This document shows, one piece after another, positions 17,357 to 25,290 of a stretch of DNA of 64,000 nt. Position 1 is the stretch's first letter, and each line of letters begins with the position of its first letter. The stretch comes from Peptococcus simiae (GTDB lineage: Bacteria > Bacillota > Peptococcia > Peptococcales > Peptococcaceae). A program made the position numbers and the translations under genes. Location of the stretch: NCBI RefSeq assembly GCF_046097595.1, contig NZ_JBJUVG010000011.1, forward strand, positions 1 through 64,000, read 5' to 3'. The notes below the pieces were generated by a model. The model was not told the DNA's origin and did no database searches. It saw nothing but the letters and a program-made list of their open reading frames with translations.

Positions 17357-18077
17357 CTTGTTCACTCCCTACATAGGTGCCAATAGGTTCTCCCATAAGT
17401 GCGCGTTTCATATTCCCGCGTTCCATCATGTTGAAGACGATGATGGGGATATCATTATCCATGCATAAAGAGGTTGCCGTGCTGTCCATGACCTTTAAGC
17501 CACGGTTCAAGACATCGATATAGGACAAGCGGTCAAATTTCTTCGCATCGGCGTTGGTTTGTGGATCGCAATCATAAACGCCATCGACCTTTTTCGCCAT
17601 AAGGATGACTTCCGCTTCAATTTCCGCTGCCCGTAAGGCGGCAGTAGTATCTGTCGAAAAGAAGGGATTCCCGGTCCCGGCCCCAAAAATCACGACCCGT
17701 CCCTTTTCCAAGTGGCGGATGGCCCGGCGCTTAATATAGAGCTCGGCCACCTGGCGCATTTCAATGGCGGTCTGGACCCGGGTGTCGATGTCATGGTTTT
17801 CAAGGATGTCCTGGAGGGCCAGGGCGTTAATCACCGTAGCCAGCATGCCCATGTAGTCGGCTGTCGCCCGGTCAATGCCCCTTTTGGACCCGGCCACGCC
17901 ACGCCAAATATTTCCGCCGCCAACAACGACAGCCACTTCAACGCCCAAATCAATGATATCACCGATTTGTTCGGCCAAGGAATCCAGGACGCTATTTTCC
18001 AGGCCGAAGCCTTGGTCACCGGCCAGGGCTTCCCCGGACAGTTTGATAATGACGCGTTTATACTTAGGTGTTTCCAT
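17349..18077 (-). CDS. pyrH: uridylate (UMP) kinase
   Basis: PyrH phosphorylates UMP to UDP as a hexamer under allosteric control by GTP and UTP. The 242-residue protein is of the bacterial amino-acid-kinase fold, with KLSGEALAGDQGFG at the N-terminus, the glycine-rich VVVGGGNIWRG, and the ATP-site region GTGNPFFSTDTTAALRA. AGGAGG lies 6 bp before the ATG at 18077. A terminator-like hairpin lies just upstream, so pyrH and frr are probably expressed at a lower level than rpsB and tsf. Confidence 0.97.
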   Translation of the reverse strand: METPKYKRVIIKLSGEALAGDQGFGLENSVLDSLAEQIGDIIDLGVEVAVVVGGGNIWRGVAGSKRGIDRATADYMGMLATVINALALQDILENHDIDTRVQTAIEMRQVAELYIKRRAIRHLEKGRVVIFGAGTGNPFFSTDTTAALRAAEIEAEVILMAKKVDGVYDCDPQTNADAKKFDRLSYIDVLNRGLKVMDSTATSLCMDNDIPIIVFNMMERGNMKRALMGEPIGTYVGSEQDD

Positions 18078-18095
18078 ACAAACCTCCTAGATATA

Positions 18096-18132
18096 GAAAA
18101 AAGGGCCCATTTCCTATGAAATGGACCCCTTT
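18096..18132 (-). terminator. terminator-like hairpin between tsf and pyrH
   Basis: Reading the minus strand, AAAGGGGTCCATTTC pairs with GAAATGGGCCCTTT, leaving one bulge and one G-T pair, then TTTTTTC follows. It starts 3 bp after the tsf stop and ends just before the pyrH ribosome binding site. Confidence 0.75.
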
Positions 18133-18135
18133 GGC

Positions 18136-18795
18136 TTAACCTTGACCGACTTGTGCAGCTACTTCAGCAGCAAAGTCTTCTGAACGTTTTTCTAAGCCTT
18201 CGCCCATTTCGTAGCGCGTAAACCGGCGAATTTTGATGTTTTCCCCAAATTCAGCGATTGCTGCCTTAACCACATCTTCGATGGTTTCATCATGCTCAGC
18301 CCGGATGTAGGCTTGTTGCATGAGGCAATTTTCAGCATAGTATTTTTTCAACCGGCCTTCGACCATTTTGTCGACGATGTGTTCCGGTTTGTTTTCGTTT
18401 AAGGCTTGTGCCTTTAAAACTTCCCGTTCGTGGTTCAGTTCTTCTTCGGGCACTTCTTCAGCGGTTAAGTAGGACGGATTGGCTGCAGCAATATGCATAG
18501 CGATATTTTGCGCAAATTCTTTGAAGTTATCGGTTTTAGCTACGAAGTCGGTTTCGCAGTTGACTTCAACCATAACCCCAATGCGGCCACCCATGTGCAG
18601 GTAGGAAGCGATAACCCCTTCAGCTGCAATCCGGCCAGCTTTTTTAGCGGAATCAGCCATTCCTTTTTCCCGCAAAAGGTCAATGGCCTTTTCCAGGTCG
18701 CCATCGGTTTCCTGCAGGGCTTTCTTGCAATCCATCATGCCGGAGCCGGTTTTTTCACGAAGTTCTTTTACCATAGAAGCGGTAATATTTGCCAC
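18136..18795 (-). CDS. tsf: translation elongation factor Ts
   Basis: EF-Ts exchanges GDP on EF-Tu. The 219-residue form is shorter than the 283-293 of E. coli and Bacillus but matches the compact form of many Clostridia. It has the UBA-like N-terminus with VKELREKTGSGMMDCKKAL and the contact motif TDFVAKTDNF. The start is GTG at 18795 with AGGAGGT eight bases upstream. It follows rpsB across a terminator-like hairpin at 18830-18866. Confidence 0.97.
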   Translation of the reverse strand: MANITASMVKELREKTGSGMMDCKKALQETDGDLEKAIDLLREKGMADSAKKAGRIAAEGVIASYLHMGGRIGVMVEVNCETDFVAKTDNFKEFAQNIAMHIAAANPSYLTAEEVPEEELNHEREVLKAQALNENKPEHIVDKMVEGRLKKYYAENCLMQQAYIRAEHDETIEDVVKAAIAEFGENIKIRRFTRYEMGEGLEKRSEDFAAEVAAQVGQG

Positions 18796-18829
18796 AAAGA
18801 TACCTCCTTAGTCATTAACAGCTTTCTTT

Positions 18830-18866
18830 AAAAAAGGTAACCAATGGCAAAGCCAACCGGTTACCT
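18830..18866 (-). terminator. terminator-like hairpin between rpsB and tsf
   Basis: On the minus strand AGGTAACC plus GGC on the 5' side pairs with GCC plus GGTTACCT on the 3' side, with an internal mismatch, and is followed by TTTTTT. It would set a ratio between rpsB and tsf transcripts. Confidence 0.75.
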
Positions 18867-18875
18867 GTTAGTCAA

Positions 18876-19595
18876 TTATTCAGCTTCTGCTTCAGCGACA
18901 GTGTCTTCTTCAAAGCCGTGTTTAGCTTCAACGACAGCATCTGCAATTACGGAAGTCAGCAATTTGACGGCACGAATGGCATCGTCATTACCCGGGATGA
19001 CATAATCAATTTCATCCGGGTCACAGTTGGTATCAACAACCGCAATAACGGGGATACCAAGCTTACGGGCTTCATGAACGGCAATTTTTTCTTTCCGCGG
19101 ATCGATAACGAAAAGAGCGCCCGGAAGTTCAGGCATGTTCTTGATGCCGCCGAGGTAACGTTCGAGTTTTTCTTTCTCAGCTAAGAGCAAGGATTTTTCT
19201 TTTTTGGTGAGTAACTCGAGGGTCCCTTCTTCTTCCATCTTTTCCAGCTCGAAGAGGCGTTTGATACGGGCTTTGATGGTCTTGTAGTTGGTCAGCATAC
19301 CGCCTAACCAACGTTCATTCACATAGTATTCACCCGCACGGATTGCTTCATCACGGATAGATTCTTGGGCCTGTTTTTTGGTCCCAACGAAGAGAATAGG
19401 CTTGTTATCCTCAACTGTTTCTTTGACAAAGTCAAAGGCTTCCTTCATGAGACGTACAGTTTTCTGTAAGTCAATAATATAAATACCATTGCGTTCAGCA
19501 AAGATATAAGGCGCCATTTTAGGGTTCCAACGGCGCGTCTGATGTCCAAAATGCACACCGGCTTCTAATAATTGTTTCATAGAAACGACGGACAT
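18876..19595 (-). CDS. rpsB: 30S ribosomal protein S2
   Basis: S2 is a late-assembling small-subunit protein. The open frame runs further upstream, but GGAGGTG lies 5 bp before the ATG at 19595, giving MSVVSMKQLLEAGVHFGHQT and 239 residues, the usual size. The motifs RRWNPKMAPYIF, FVGTKKQAQESI and GGMLTNYKTI are typical. The acidic C-terminal tail is common. It has a strong promoter and about 100 bases of leader. In other bacteria rpsB leaders mediate feedback by S2, but I see no convincing conserved structure here. Confidence 0.97.
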   Translation of the reverse strand: MSVVSMKQLLEAGVHFGHQTRRWNPKMAPYIFAERNGIYIIDLQKTVRLMKEAFDFVKETVEDNKPILFVGTKKQAQESIRDEAIRAGEYYVNERWLGGMLTNYKTIKARIKRLFELEKMEEEGTLELLTKKEKSLLLAEKEKLERYLGGIKNMPELPGALFVIDPRKEKIAVHEARKLGIPVIAVVDTNCDPDEIDYVIPGNDDAIRAVKLLTSVIADAVVEAKHGFEEDTVAEAEAE

Positions 19596-19699
19596 TTGGG
19601 CACCTCCTTTCTGGATTTTTCCTCCGGCCTCCTCATGCCTTGCCACGACTTTCGCTCCAAGGGCAGGCAATGGAAACCGTGTGTTTTTTTACCTCAGAC

Positions 19700-19728
19700 A
19701 GTATAGCATACAGGATATCATTAAGCAA
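19700..19728 (-). promoter_or_regulatory. sigma-A promoter of rpsB-tsf
   Basis: On the minus strand TTGCTT (19723-19728) and TATACT (19700-19705) are 17 bp apart. The leader to the rpsB ATG is about 100 bases. The -35 lies only 5 bp beyond the stop of the preceding MFS gene, with no terminator between. Confidence 0.75.
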
Positions 19729-19732
19729 GCAT

Positions 19733-20914
19733 TTACCGGCTGCCAAGTCTTTTTTTCCCGACCGTTAAAAATAAGACGGCGGCCAGGAGGATAAAGACCA
19801 GCAGAAAGAGGTACATGCCGGCATAGCCCCAGGCGTCCGCAGCCAGGCCGGCCAGAACCGAGCCAATGGCCATCCCGCCATCGAAGCCAACGAAAAAAGT
19901 CCCGTTGGCTGCCCCAATCCGTCCCCGGGGGGCCAGGGTGACGGCCATGGTCTGAAAGGCCGTTTGTCCGGCCGCAAAGCCTGTTCCGAAAAGGGCGCCA
20001 GCCAGGCAGTAAGCCCAGATATGGCCGGCAAAGGCTGTCATGACCAAGGAAAGGCCCATACAGGCCAGGGTGGGCAAGACGACAACCCTTAGACCATACC
20101 GGTCGACAACCTTACCAACCAGAGGCCGGGAGAGAATCATAGCTAGGGCATAGACGATAAAGTAAAGGCCAATGTTCCGGACCCCCCGGCTATAGGCTGA
20201 AACCGCAATAAAGGCTGAGTTGGCCCCCATGACAGCTGTCAGAGCCATCATCATCAGGGCCGGTAAGAGAGCTTTTTTTTCGTACATGGCCGCCAGGAGG
20301 CTGGCCCCCTCTGCCGGCTGAGCTGCCCGCTCATAGGCAGGCTCCGGGGTCAGGGCGACGAGGACCAGGCAGACCAGTAACAGAAGGGTCCCTATCAGGG
20401 TCACCCAATGGAAGCCATAGGCCTGGAGGACAAATAAGCCCAGGGCCGGGGCAATGGCCAGGGCCAGGGAGGTCGATAGGCCATAATAGCCCATCCCCTC
20501 TCCCAGCCTGGACCGGGCGATGCTGTCTGCGGCCATGGTGCTGGAAGCGGTACTGGCCACCCCCCAGGCCAGACCCTGGACCGTTCGCACCAGGAGCAGG
20601 AGGCCGACGGTGGTGACAAAGCCAATGCCGAAGGTAAAGGCCGTCATCCCCAATAGGCCCAGTAGAAAAATAAGCTTCCGTCCGAACCGGTCCAGGAGCA
20701 TGCCGCCCAAGAGGCGGGTAATAATTGATGAAATAGAGACCAGGCCAATCAAGAGGCCAATGCTCCGGTCCCCGGCCCCGATGGACTGGGCGTAGACCGG
20801 GAGGGTTGGGGTCAGAACCTGGAAGCTTAAAAAGAGGACCAGGTTGATGACCACAATAGAAATAAAGGGGCCGGTCCAGAGTTTGTCCCGGCCCTCAGTT
20901 GTTGACCTGGCCAT
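19733..20914 (-). CDS. MFS transporter, 12-helix drug/metabolite exporter type
   Basis: The 393-residue protein has about twelve membrane segments and the cytoplasmic loop 2-3 motif GGMLLDRFGRKL of the major facilitator superfamily. It resembles DHA1-type efflux proteins and sugar exporters; substrate cannot be told. GGGAGGTG, which is also the end of coaE, precedes the ATG at 20914, 1 bp past the coaE stop, so it is the last gene of the polA-mutM-coaE operon. Its presence after repair and CoA genes is not explained by function. Confidence 0.88.
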   Translation of the reverse strand: MARSTTEGRDKLWTGPFISIVVINLVLFLSFQVLTPTLPVYAQSIGAGDRSIGLLIGLVSISSIITRLLGGMLLDRFGRKLIFLLGLLGMTAFTFGIGFVTTVGLLLLVRTVQGLAWGVASTASSTMAADSIARSRLGEGMGYYGLSTSLALAIAPALGLFVLQAYGFHWVTLIGTLLLLVCLVLVALTPEPAYERAAQPAEGASLLAAMYEKKALLPALMMMALTAVMGANSAFIAVSAYSRGVRNIGLYFIVYALAMILSRPLVGKVVDRYGLRVVVLPTLACMGLSLVMTAFAGHIWAYCLAGALFGTGFAAGQTAFQTMAVTLAPRGRIGAANGTFFVGFDGGMAIGSVLAGLAADAWGYAGMYLFLLVFILLAAVLFLTVGKKRLGSR

Positions 20915-21502
20915 CTAGCCCACCTCCCTTAAAAGTTCATCAACCTGGGCGTGGAGGGCATCCAGGTCCCCATCGTTATTGATGACCTGCGGCCCATAGG
21001 CCAGCCGGTCTTCATCGGTCATCTGGGCCTTAATTTTATGGTCGGCGTAACCCGCATCAATGTCATCCCGGGCCATGAGCCGGCGGACTTGAGTTTCCCG
21101 GCTGACCCTAACCAGCCAGACCTCATCGCAGTGTTTCTGAAAGCCGGTCTCGTATAAGAGGGGAACCATCAGAAAAACCAGGGGCTGGTCCTGGGCTGCC
21201 GCCATCTTTTTCTGCATTGCCCGGTCAATGGCGGGGTGCATAATTTGGTTGAGCTGGGCCCGCTTTTGATCATCTTTAAAGATGACCGCTGCCAGGGCGC
21301 GTCGATCCAGGTCTCCTGCCGGCGAAAGAATCCCCGGTCCGAAGGCCTCCCTCAAGGCCGCTAATGTCTCCCTGCCGGGCTCTACCACTTCCCGGGCAAT
21401 CAGGTCTGCATCGATGACCGGGTAGCCCAGGCTGGCCAGGTAGTCGCCGACTGCAGACTTGCCTGAAGCAATCCCACCGGTAATACCAATATATTTTGCC
21501 AT
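20915..21502 (-). CDS. coaE: dephospho-CoA kinase
   Basis: CoaE phosphorylates dephospho-CoA, the last step of CoA synthesis. The 195-residue protein has the P-loop GITGGIASGKSAV at the N-terminus, DADLIAREV for substrate binding, and the lid arginine region RLMARDDID. AGGAGGG precedes the ATG at 21502. The order polA-mutM-coaE is common in Gram-positives, so this is ordinary housekeeping. Confidence 0.96.
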   Translation of the reverse strand: MAKYIGITGGIASGKSAVGDYLASLGYPVIDADLIAREVVEPGRETLAALREAFGPGILSPAGDLDRRALAAVIFKDDQKRAQLNQIMHPAIDRAMQKKMAAAQDQPLVFLMVPLLYETGFQKHCDEVWLVRVSRETQVRRLMARDDIDAGYADHKIKAQMTDEDRLAYGPQVINNDGDLDALHAQVDELLREVG

Positions 21503-21511
21503 AGGCCCTCC

Positions 21512-22342
21512 TTATGATGACTGGCAGTGGGGGCAGTAAACACTGGACCGGCCGCCAACAATAATGCTCTTTAAAGGCCTGCCGCAGACCAGGCAGGCCT
21601 GCCCCTTCCGCCCGTAGACCCGGTGGGTGAGCTGGTAGCCGCCAGTATGGCCATCGGCCCCGACGTAGTCCCGGATCGAACTGCCGCCGGCGGCGATGCC
21701 TTCTTCAAGCACCTGGCAGATGGCCCGGTGGAGGCCCTGGCAGTCCTTGCGCGACAGCCGGCCGGCGGCCTTGCGAGGCCGCAGCCCGGCCCGAAAAAGG
21801 GCCTCGTCGGCATAGATATTGCCCACGCCGGCGATGATTTTTTGGTCCAGAATAAAACTTTTGACGGCCAGCTTCCGCCCCCGACTCTTTTGGTAAAGGC
21901 CTTCAGCGGTAAAGTCGTCACTTAGGGGCTCCGGCCCCAGCTTGGCCAGCGGCGCCTGCAAGTAGGGGTCTTCTGTCCATAGGGCCAGACCACCAAATTG
22001 GCGGACGTCTTGGTAGTGCAGGGCCAGGCCCCTGTCAAAGGTCAGGATGATATGGGTATGGGCAGCCGGCAGCGCCTGGCTGGATTTGACCAAAAGGCGG
22101 CCACTCATACCCAGGTGGGCGACCAGCCAGTGCCCGCCGGAGAGGGTAAAAACCAGGTACTTGCCCCGCCGGTCAATGGCTTGAATGGTCCGGCCACAGA
22201 GCCCTTGGCTAAAGGCCCGGGCATCGCCCTGGGGCCTTTTGACCTGCTTGGGCAGGCTGACCCGGACCGTCTCAATCCTGGCCTGGACCAGTTTATCCGC
22301 CAGGCCCCGGCGTACCGTTTCTACTTCTGGCAATTCGGGCAT
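21512..22342 (-). CDS. mutM: formamidopyrimidine-DNA glycosylase
   Basis: Fpg removes 8-oxoguanine and other oxidised purines and nicks the abasic site. The 276-residue enzyme starts MPELPEVETVRRGL with the catalytic Pro2 (after Met removal) and Glu3. Lys at about 59 lies in RRGKYLVF. The helix-two-turn-helix KIIAGVGNIYADEALF and a C-terminal zinc finger (CLVCGRP and CPHCQ) are intact. AGGAGG lies before the ATG, 14 bp after polA. Pairing with Pol I fits base excision repair. Confidence 0.97.
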   Translation of the reverse strand: MPELPEVETVRRGLADKLVQARIETVRVSLPKQVKRPQGDARAFSQGLCGRTIQAIDRRGKYLVFTLSGGHWLVAHLGMSGRLLVKSSQALPAAHTHIILTFDRGLALHYQDVRQFGGLALWTEDPYLQAPLAKLGPEPLSDDFTAEGLYQKSRGRKLAVKSFILDQKIIAGVGNIYADEALFRAGLRPRKAAGRLSRKDCQGLHRAICQVLEEGIAAGGSSIRDYVGADGHTGGYQLTHRVYGRKGQACLVCGRPLKSIIVGGRSSVYCPHCQSS

Positions 22343-22356
22343 AGCGGTCTCTCCTC

Positions 22357-24945
22357 CTAAACGGTTTCCATTTCTTCCCAGTTAAAGCCAACCTTCACCT
22401 CAACATGGAGGGGAACCGGCAGCTCTAAAACCTCTTCCATGGCCTCATGGACCATCTGAATGAGCATGCCCGCCTCTTCTGGCGGTGCTTCAAAGATAAG
22501 TTCATCGTGGACCTGTAAGAGCATCCGGGCCCGGTAGTCATCAGCCTCTAGCCGTCGATTGACGTCGAGCATGGCCAGCTTGATGACATCCGCCGCACTG
22601 CCTTGGATGGGAGCATTAACCGCCGTCCGTTCGGCAAAGTGGCGTTGGTGCTGGTTCTTGCTGTGGATATCCCTGATATACCGGCGCCGGCCGAGGATGG
22701 TTTTGACATAGCCATTTTCCCGGGCTGCCTCCACGGCTTCATCAATCCACTTCTGCACCAGGGGATAGCGTTCAAAGTACTTGTCAATGTATTCCTGGGC
22801 CGCCTTCCGGCTGATGCCCAGTTCTCGGGCCAGGCCAAAGTCTGTCTGCCCATAAATAATCCCAAAGTTAACGGCCTTGGCCGCATACCGCTGCAGGCTG
22901 GTCACCTGGTCAATGGGCACATGGAAGACTTCCGAGGCGGTCCGCCGGTGGATGTCCTCTTCACTTCTAAAGCTATTCACCAGACTGCCGTCCAGCGACA
23001 TGGCCGCTAAAATCCGGAGTTCGATTTGGGAATAGTCGGCAGAGATGAGAACCTGACCCTCTTCAGAGGGGATAAAGGCCTGGCGGATCCGCCGACCCTC
23101 CTCGGTGCGGACCGGGATATTCTGCAGGTTGGGCTCACTGGAGGACAGGCGGCCGGTTGCGGTCAGGGTTTGGTTAAAGTGGGTGTAGACCTTCCCCTCT
23201 TCATCGGCCAGGGCCAGGAGCCCGTCAATATAGGTGCTCTTCAACTTGCTCAACTGGCGGTAGTCCAGGATCAGGGGCACAATGGGGTGCTCTTTCCTAA
23301 GCTGGTCTAAGACCTCTGCATTGGTTGAGGGGCCGGTCTTGGTCTTTTTCAAGACCGGCAGGCCCAGCTGGTCAAATAAGACCTGGCCCAATTGCTTGGG
23401 AGAATTGATGTTAAAGGGCTCACCGGCCAGGTCGTAGATGTCATTGGTGAGCTTGTCCAGCCGGCCGGCGAACTCTTCTTCCATGGCCTGGAGGTAGGGG
23501 ATATTTAGCCGGACCCCGGTCTGTTCCATATTGACCAGGACCTGGGCCAGGGGGAGCTCCAGGGCATAGTAGAGGTCCGCCATGTCTGCTTCCCGCAGGG
23601 CTTCCATGGTCGGTTCTTGGAGCTTTTCCAAGCCCTCTAGGAGGGCATGGTATTTTTCCGAGGGGTCCTCTGAGAAGACCGTTTGGAAGCGTTTTTGCAG
23701 TTGCCCTTCCAGGCTGTGGTCCCCGGATTCCGGGTCCAGGAGGTAGTCCGAAAGGACCGCATCCCATGCAACCGGCACTGCTTTTATGTCACACAGGGCC
23801 AGAGCGGTGTAAAAGGCCTTGGCATCATCTGTGATGACCGGCTTATCATGGGCCTGGAGCAGGTTCGCCAGGCCCTCTGCCACTTCCGCTTCATGGTCAG
23901 CGCAAGGGATGTGGTGGTTCGTGCCCTTGCCCCTGAGAGCCAGGTCGGTCAGGGTCTTGCGTCCGTCGTCCAGCCGGCAAATAATGACCAGCTGGTCGGC
24001 ATCGGCCAGGTCATCCAGGCAGGCCCGGATGGCGGCCAGGTCCCTGTGCACTTCCCCTTCGGGCTGGGCCTCAGGCGCCCGACCCTCGTCCAGCTGGTTG
24101 AGGAATTGGCGCAGCTCCAGCCGGCTGTAAAAGGCCCGGAGCCCATCCAGGTCCGGTTCTTTCAGGCGGAAAGCCTCCATGGGCGGAATTTCCAGGGGCA
24201 CATCTGTGGTAATCGTCGCTAAGTCCCGACTCATAAAGGCCTGGTCCTTATATTCGGTCAGCTTATCGCCCATTTTCTTGCCGTCGAAGTCTTCAATATG
24301 GTCGTATAGGCCCTCCATAGACCCATACTTTTGCAAGAACTTGGTCGCCGTCTTAACGCCGACACCGGGTACCCCGGGGATATTGTCTGAGGCATCGCCC
24401 ATGAGTCCCTTGAGGTCGATGATCTGGGTTGGGCTGAGGTCATACTTTTCCTTGAGGGCCGGCAGGTCCATGACCTCCGTATCAGAAAGGCCCCGGCGGG
24501 GGTAGATGACCTTAATATGGTCTTCAATCAATTGAAAGGTATCCCGGTCCCCACTGACCAGGGCCACGTCAAAGCCGGCCGCCTTGGCCTTTTTGCCCAG
24601 AGTACCTAAAATGTCATCCCCCTCGTAGCCGGGCATGCTCAAGATGGGGACCTGCATCAGGGTCAGGACCTCCCTGATGAGGGGCATTTGAGCCGCCAAG
24701 TCATCGGGCATCCCCTTGCGGTTGGCCTTATAGTCAACAAATTTTTCATGGCGGAAAACCTTACCCCGCTCATCAAAGGCCACAGCCAGGTAGGCGTCTG
24801 TGCCGTCTCCGATTAATTTCTTCAGCATATTTAAAAAGCCCACCACTGCATTGGTTGGCGTCCCATCTTTGGTGGTCAAAGGGGGTACCCCGTAAAAAGC
24901 GCGGTTGGCAATACTATTTCCATCTACAATAAAAAAAGTATTCAT
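22357..24945 (-). CDS. polA: DNA polymerase I, with degenerate proofreading domain
   Basis: Pol I fills repair gaps and removes Okazaki primers. The 862 residues hold an intact 5'-3' nuclease (about 1-290, FIVDGNSIANRAF and YEGDDILGTL), a middle 3'-5' exonuclease-like domain (about 300-460), and the polymerase with motif A DYSQIELRILA, motif B RYAAKAVNFGIIYG and motif C LQVHDELIFEAP. The Asp-x-Glu that starts an active proofreading site is replaced (VIICRLDDGRKTL), so the domain is probably inactive, as in Taq and Bst enzymes. Its ATG overlaps the upstream GIY-YIG gene by 4 bp. Confidence 0.96.
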   Translation of the reverse strand: MNTFFIVDGNSIANRAFYGVPPLTTKDGTPTNAVVGFLNMLKKLIGDGTDAYLAVAFDERGKVFRHEKFVDYKANRKGMPDDLAAQMPLIREVLTLMQVPILSMPGYEGDDILGTLGKKAKAAGFDVALVSGDRDTFQLIEDHIKVIYPRRGLSDTEVMDLPALKEKYDLSPTQIIDLKGLMGDASDNIPGVPGVGVKTATKFLQKYGSMEGLYDHIEDFDGKKMGDKLTEYKDQAFMSRDLATITTDVPLEIPPMEAFRLKEPDLDGLRAFYSRLELRQFLNQLDEGRAPEAQPEGEVHRDLAAIRACLDDLADADQLVIICRLDDGRKTLTDLALRGKGTNHHIPCADHEAEVAEGLANLLQAHDKPVITDDAKAFYTALALCDIKAVPVAWDAVLSDYLLDPESGDHSLEGQLQKRFQTVFSEDPSEKYHALLEGLEKLQEPTMEALREADMADLYYALELPLAQVLVNMEQTGVRLNIPYLQAMEEEFAGRLDKLTNDIYDLAGEPFNINSPKQLGQVLFDQLGLPVLKKTKTGPSTNAEVLDQLRKEHPIVPLILDYRQLSKLKSTYIDGLLALADEEGKVYTHFNQTLTATGRLSSSEPNLQNIPVRTEEGRRIRQAFIPSEEGQVLISADYSQIELRILAAMSLDGSLVNSFRSEEDIHRRTASEVFHVPIDQVTSLQRYAAKAVNFGIIYGQTDFGLARELGISRKAAQEYIDKYFERYPLVQKWIDEAVEAARENGYVKTILGRRRYIRDIHSKNQHQRHFAERTAVNAPIQGSAADVIKLAMLDVNRRLEADDYRARMLLQVHDELIFEAPPEEAGMLIQMVHEAMEEVLELPVPLHVEVKVGFNWEEMETV

Positions 24946-25205
24946 GCGTCACCTGTCTTCCTGTTACTTATCAAGGCCAACTTTTCTTCCCTGGTCCACT
25001 GTTTGAGCTGGTATTCCCGGGCCATGGCCTCATGCTGGCTGGCAAAGGCCTCCCAGTAAACCAGCTCCACCGGCAACCGTGCCCTGGTATACTTACTGGC
25101 CTTGCCGGCATTATGCTTGGCAAGCCGCTGGTCCAGGTCAACAGTATAGCCGCAATAGAGCGTATTGTCTGCACACTTAAGCAGGTAGGTATAATAGGTC
25201 TTCAT
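24942..25205 (-). CDS. GIY-YIG nuclease family protein (UPF0213/YhbQ-like)
   Basis: This is a stand-alone GIY-YIG domain of 87 residues. The domain opens with YYTYLLKCADNTLYCGYT, and the catalytic Arg lies in LDQRLAKHNAG with a downstream Glu. Family members bind or cut branched or damaged DNA, but the cellular role is poorly defined. An ATG at 25217 would sit almost at the predicted transcription start, so I prefer the ATG at 25205 after AAGAGAG. It is the first gene of the polA-mutM-coaE operon and is coupled to polA through ATGA. Confidence 0.85.
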   Translation of the reverse strand: MKTYYTYLLKCADNTLYCGYTVDLDQRLAKHNAGKASKYTRARLPVELVYWEAFASQHEAMAREYQLKQWTREEKLALISNRKTGDA

Positions 25206-25225
25206 TTCTCTCTTCATATTTAATC

Positions 25226-25253
25226 ATTATACACTATAACCCTTGTCTCCCAA
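25226..25253 (-). promoter_or_regulatory. sigma-A promoter of the GIY-YIG-polA operon
   Basis: On the minus strand TTGGGA (25248-25253) and a consensus TATAAT (25226-25231) are 16 bp apart. The start point would be near 25219. Confidence 0.7.
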
Positions 25254-25262
25254 ACGATAGCA

Positions 25263-25287
25263 AGAAAAAACGGGGCTAGGCCCCGTT
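25263..25287 (-). terminator. intrinsic terminator of asnB
   Basis: AACGGGGC (25269-25276) pairs with GCCCCGTT (25280-25287) and is followed on the minus strand by a run of T. It lies 4 bp after the asnB stop. Confidence 0.88.
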
Positions 25288-25290
25288 GAC

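Noticed and set aside
19596..19699. A conserved S2-binding leader in the rpsB mRNA
   Set aside because: Only short pairings such as TTGCC/GGCAA are visible in the leader of about 100 bases, which is not enough to claim a regulatory RNA.
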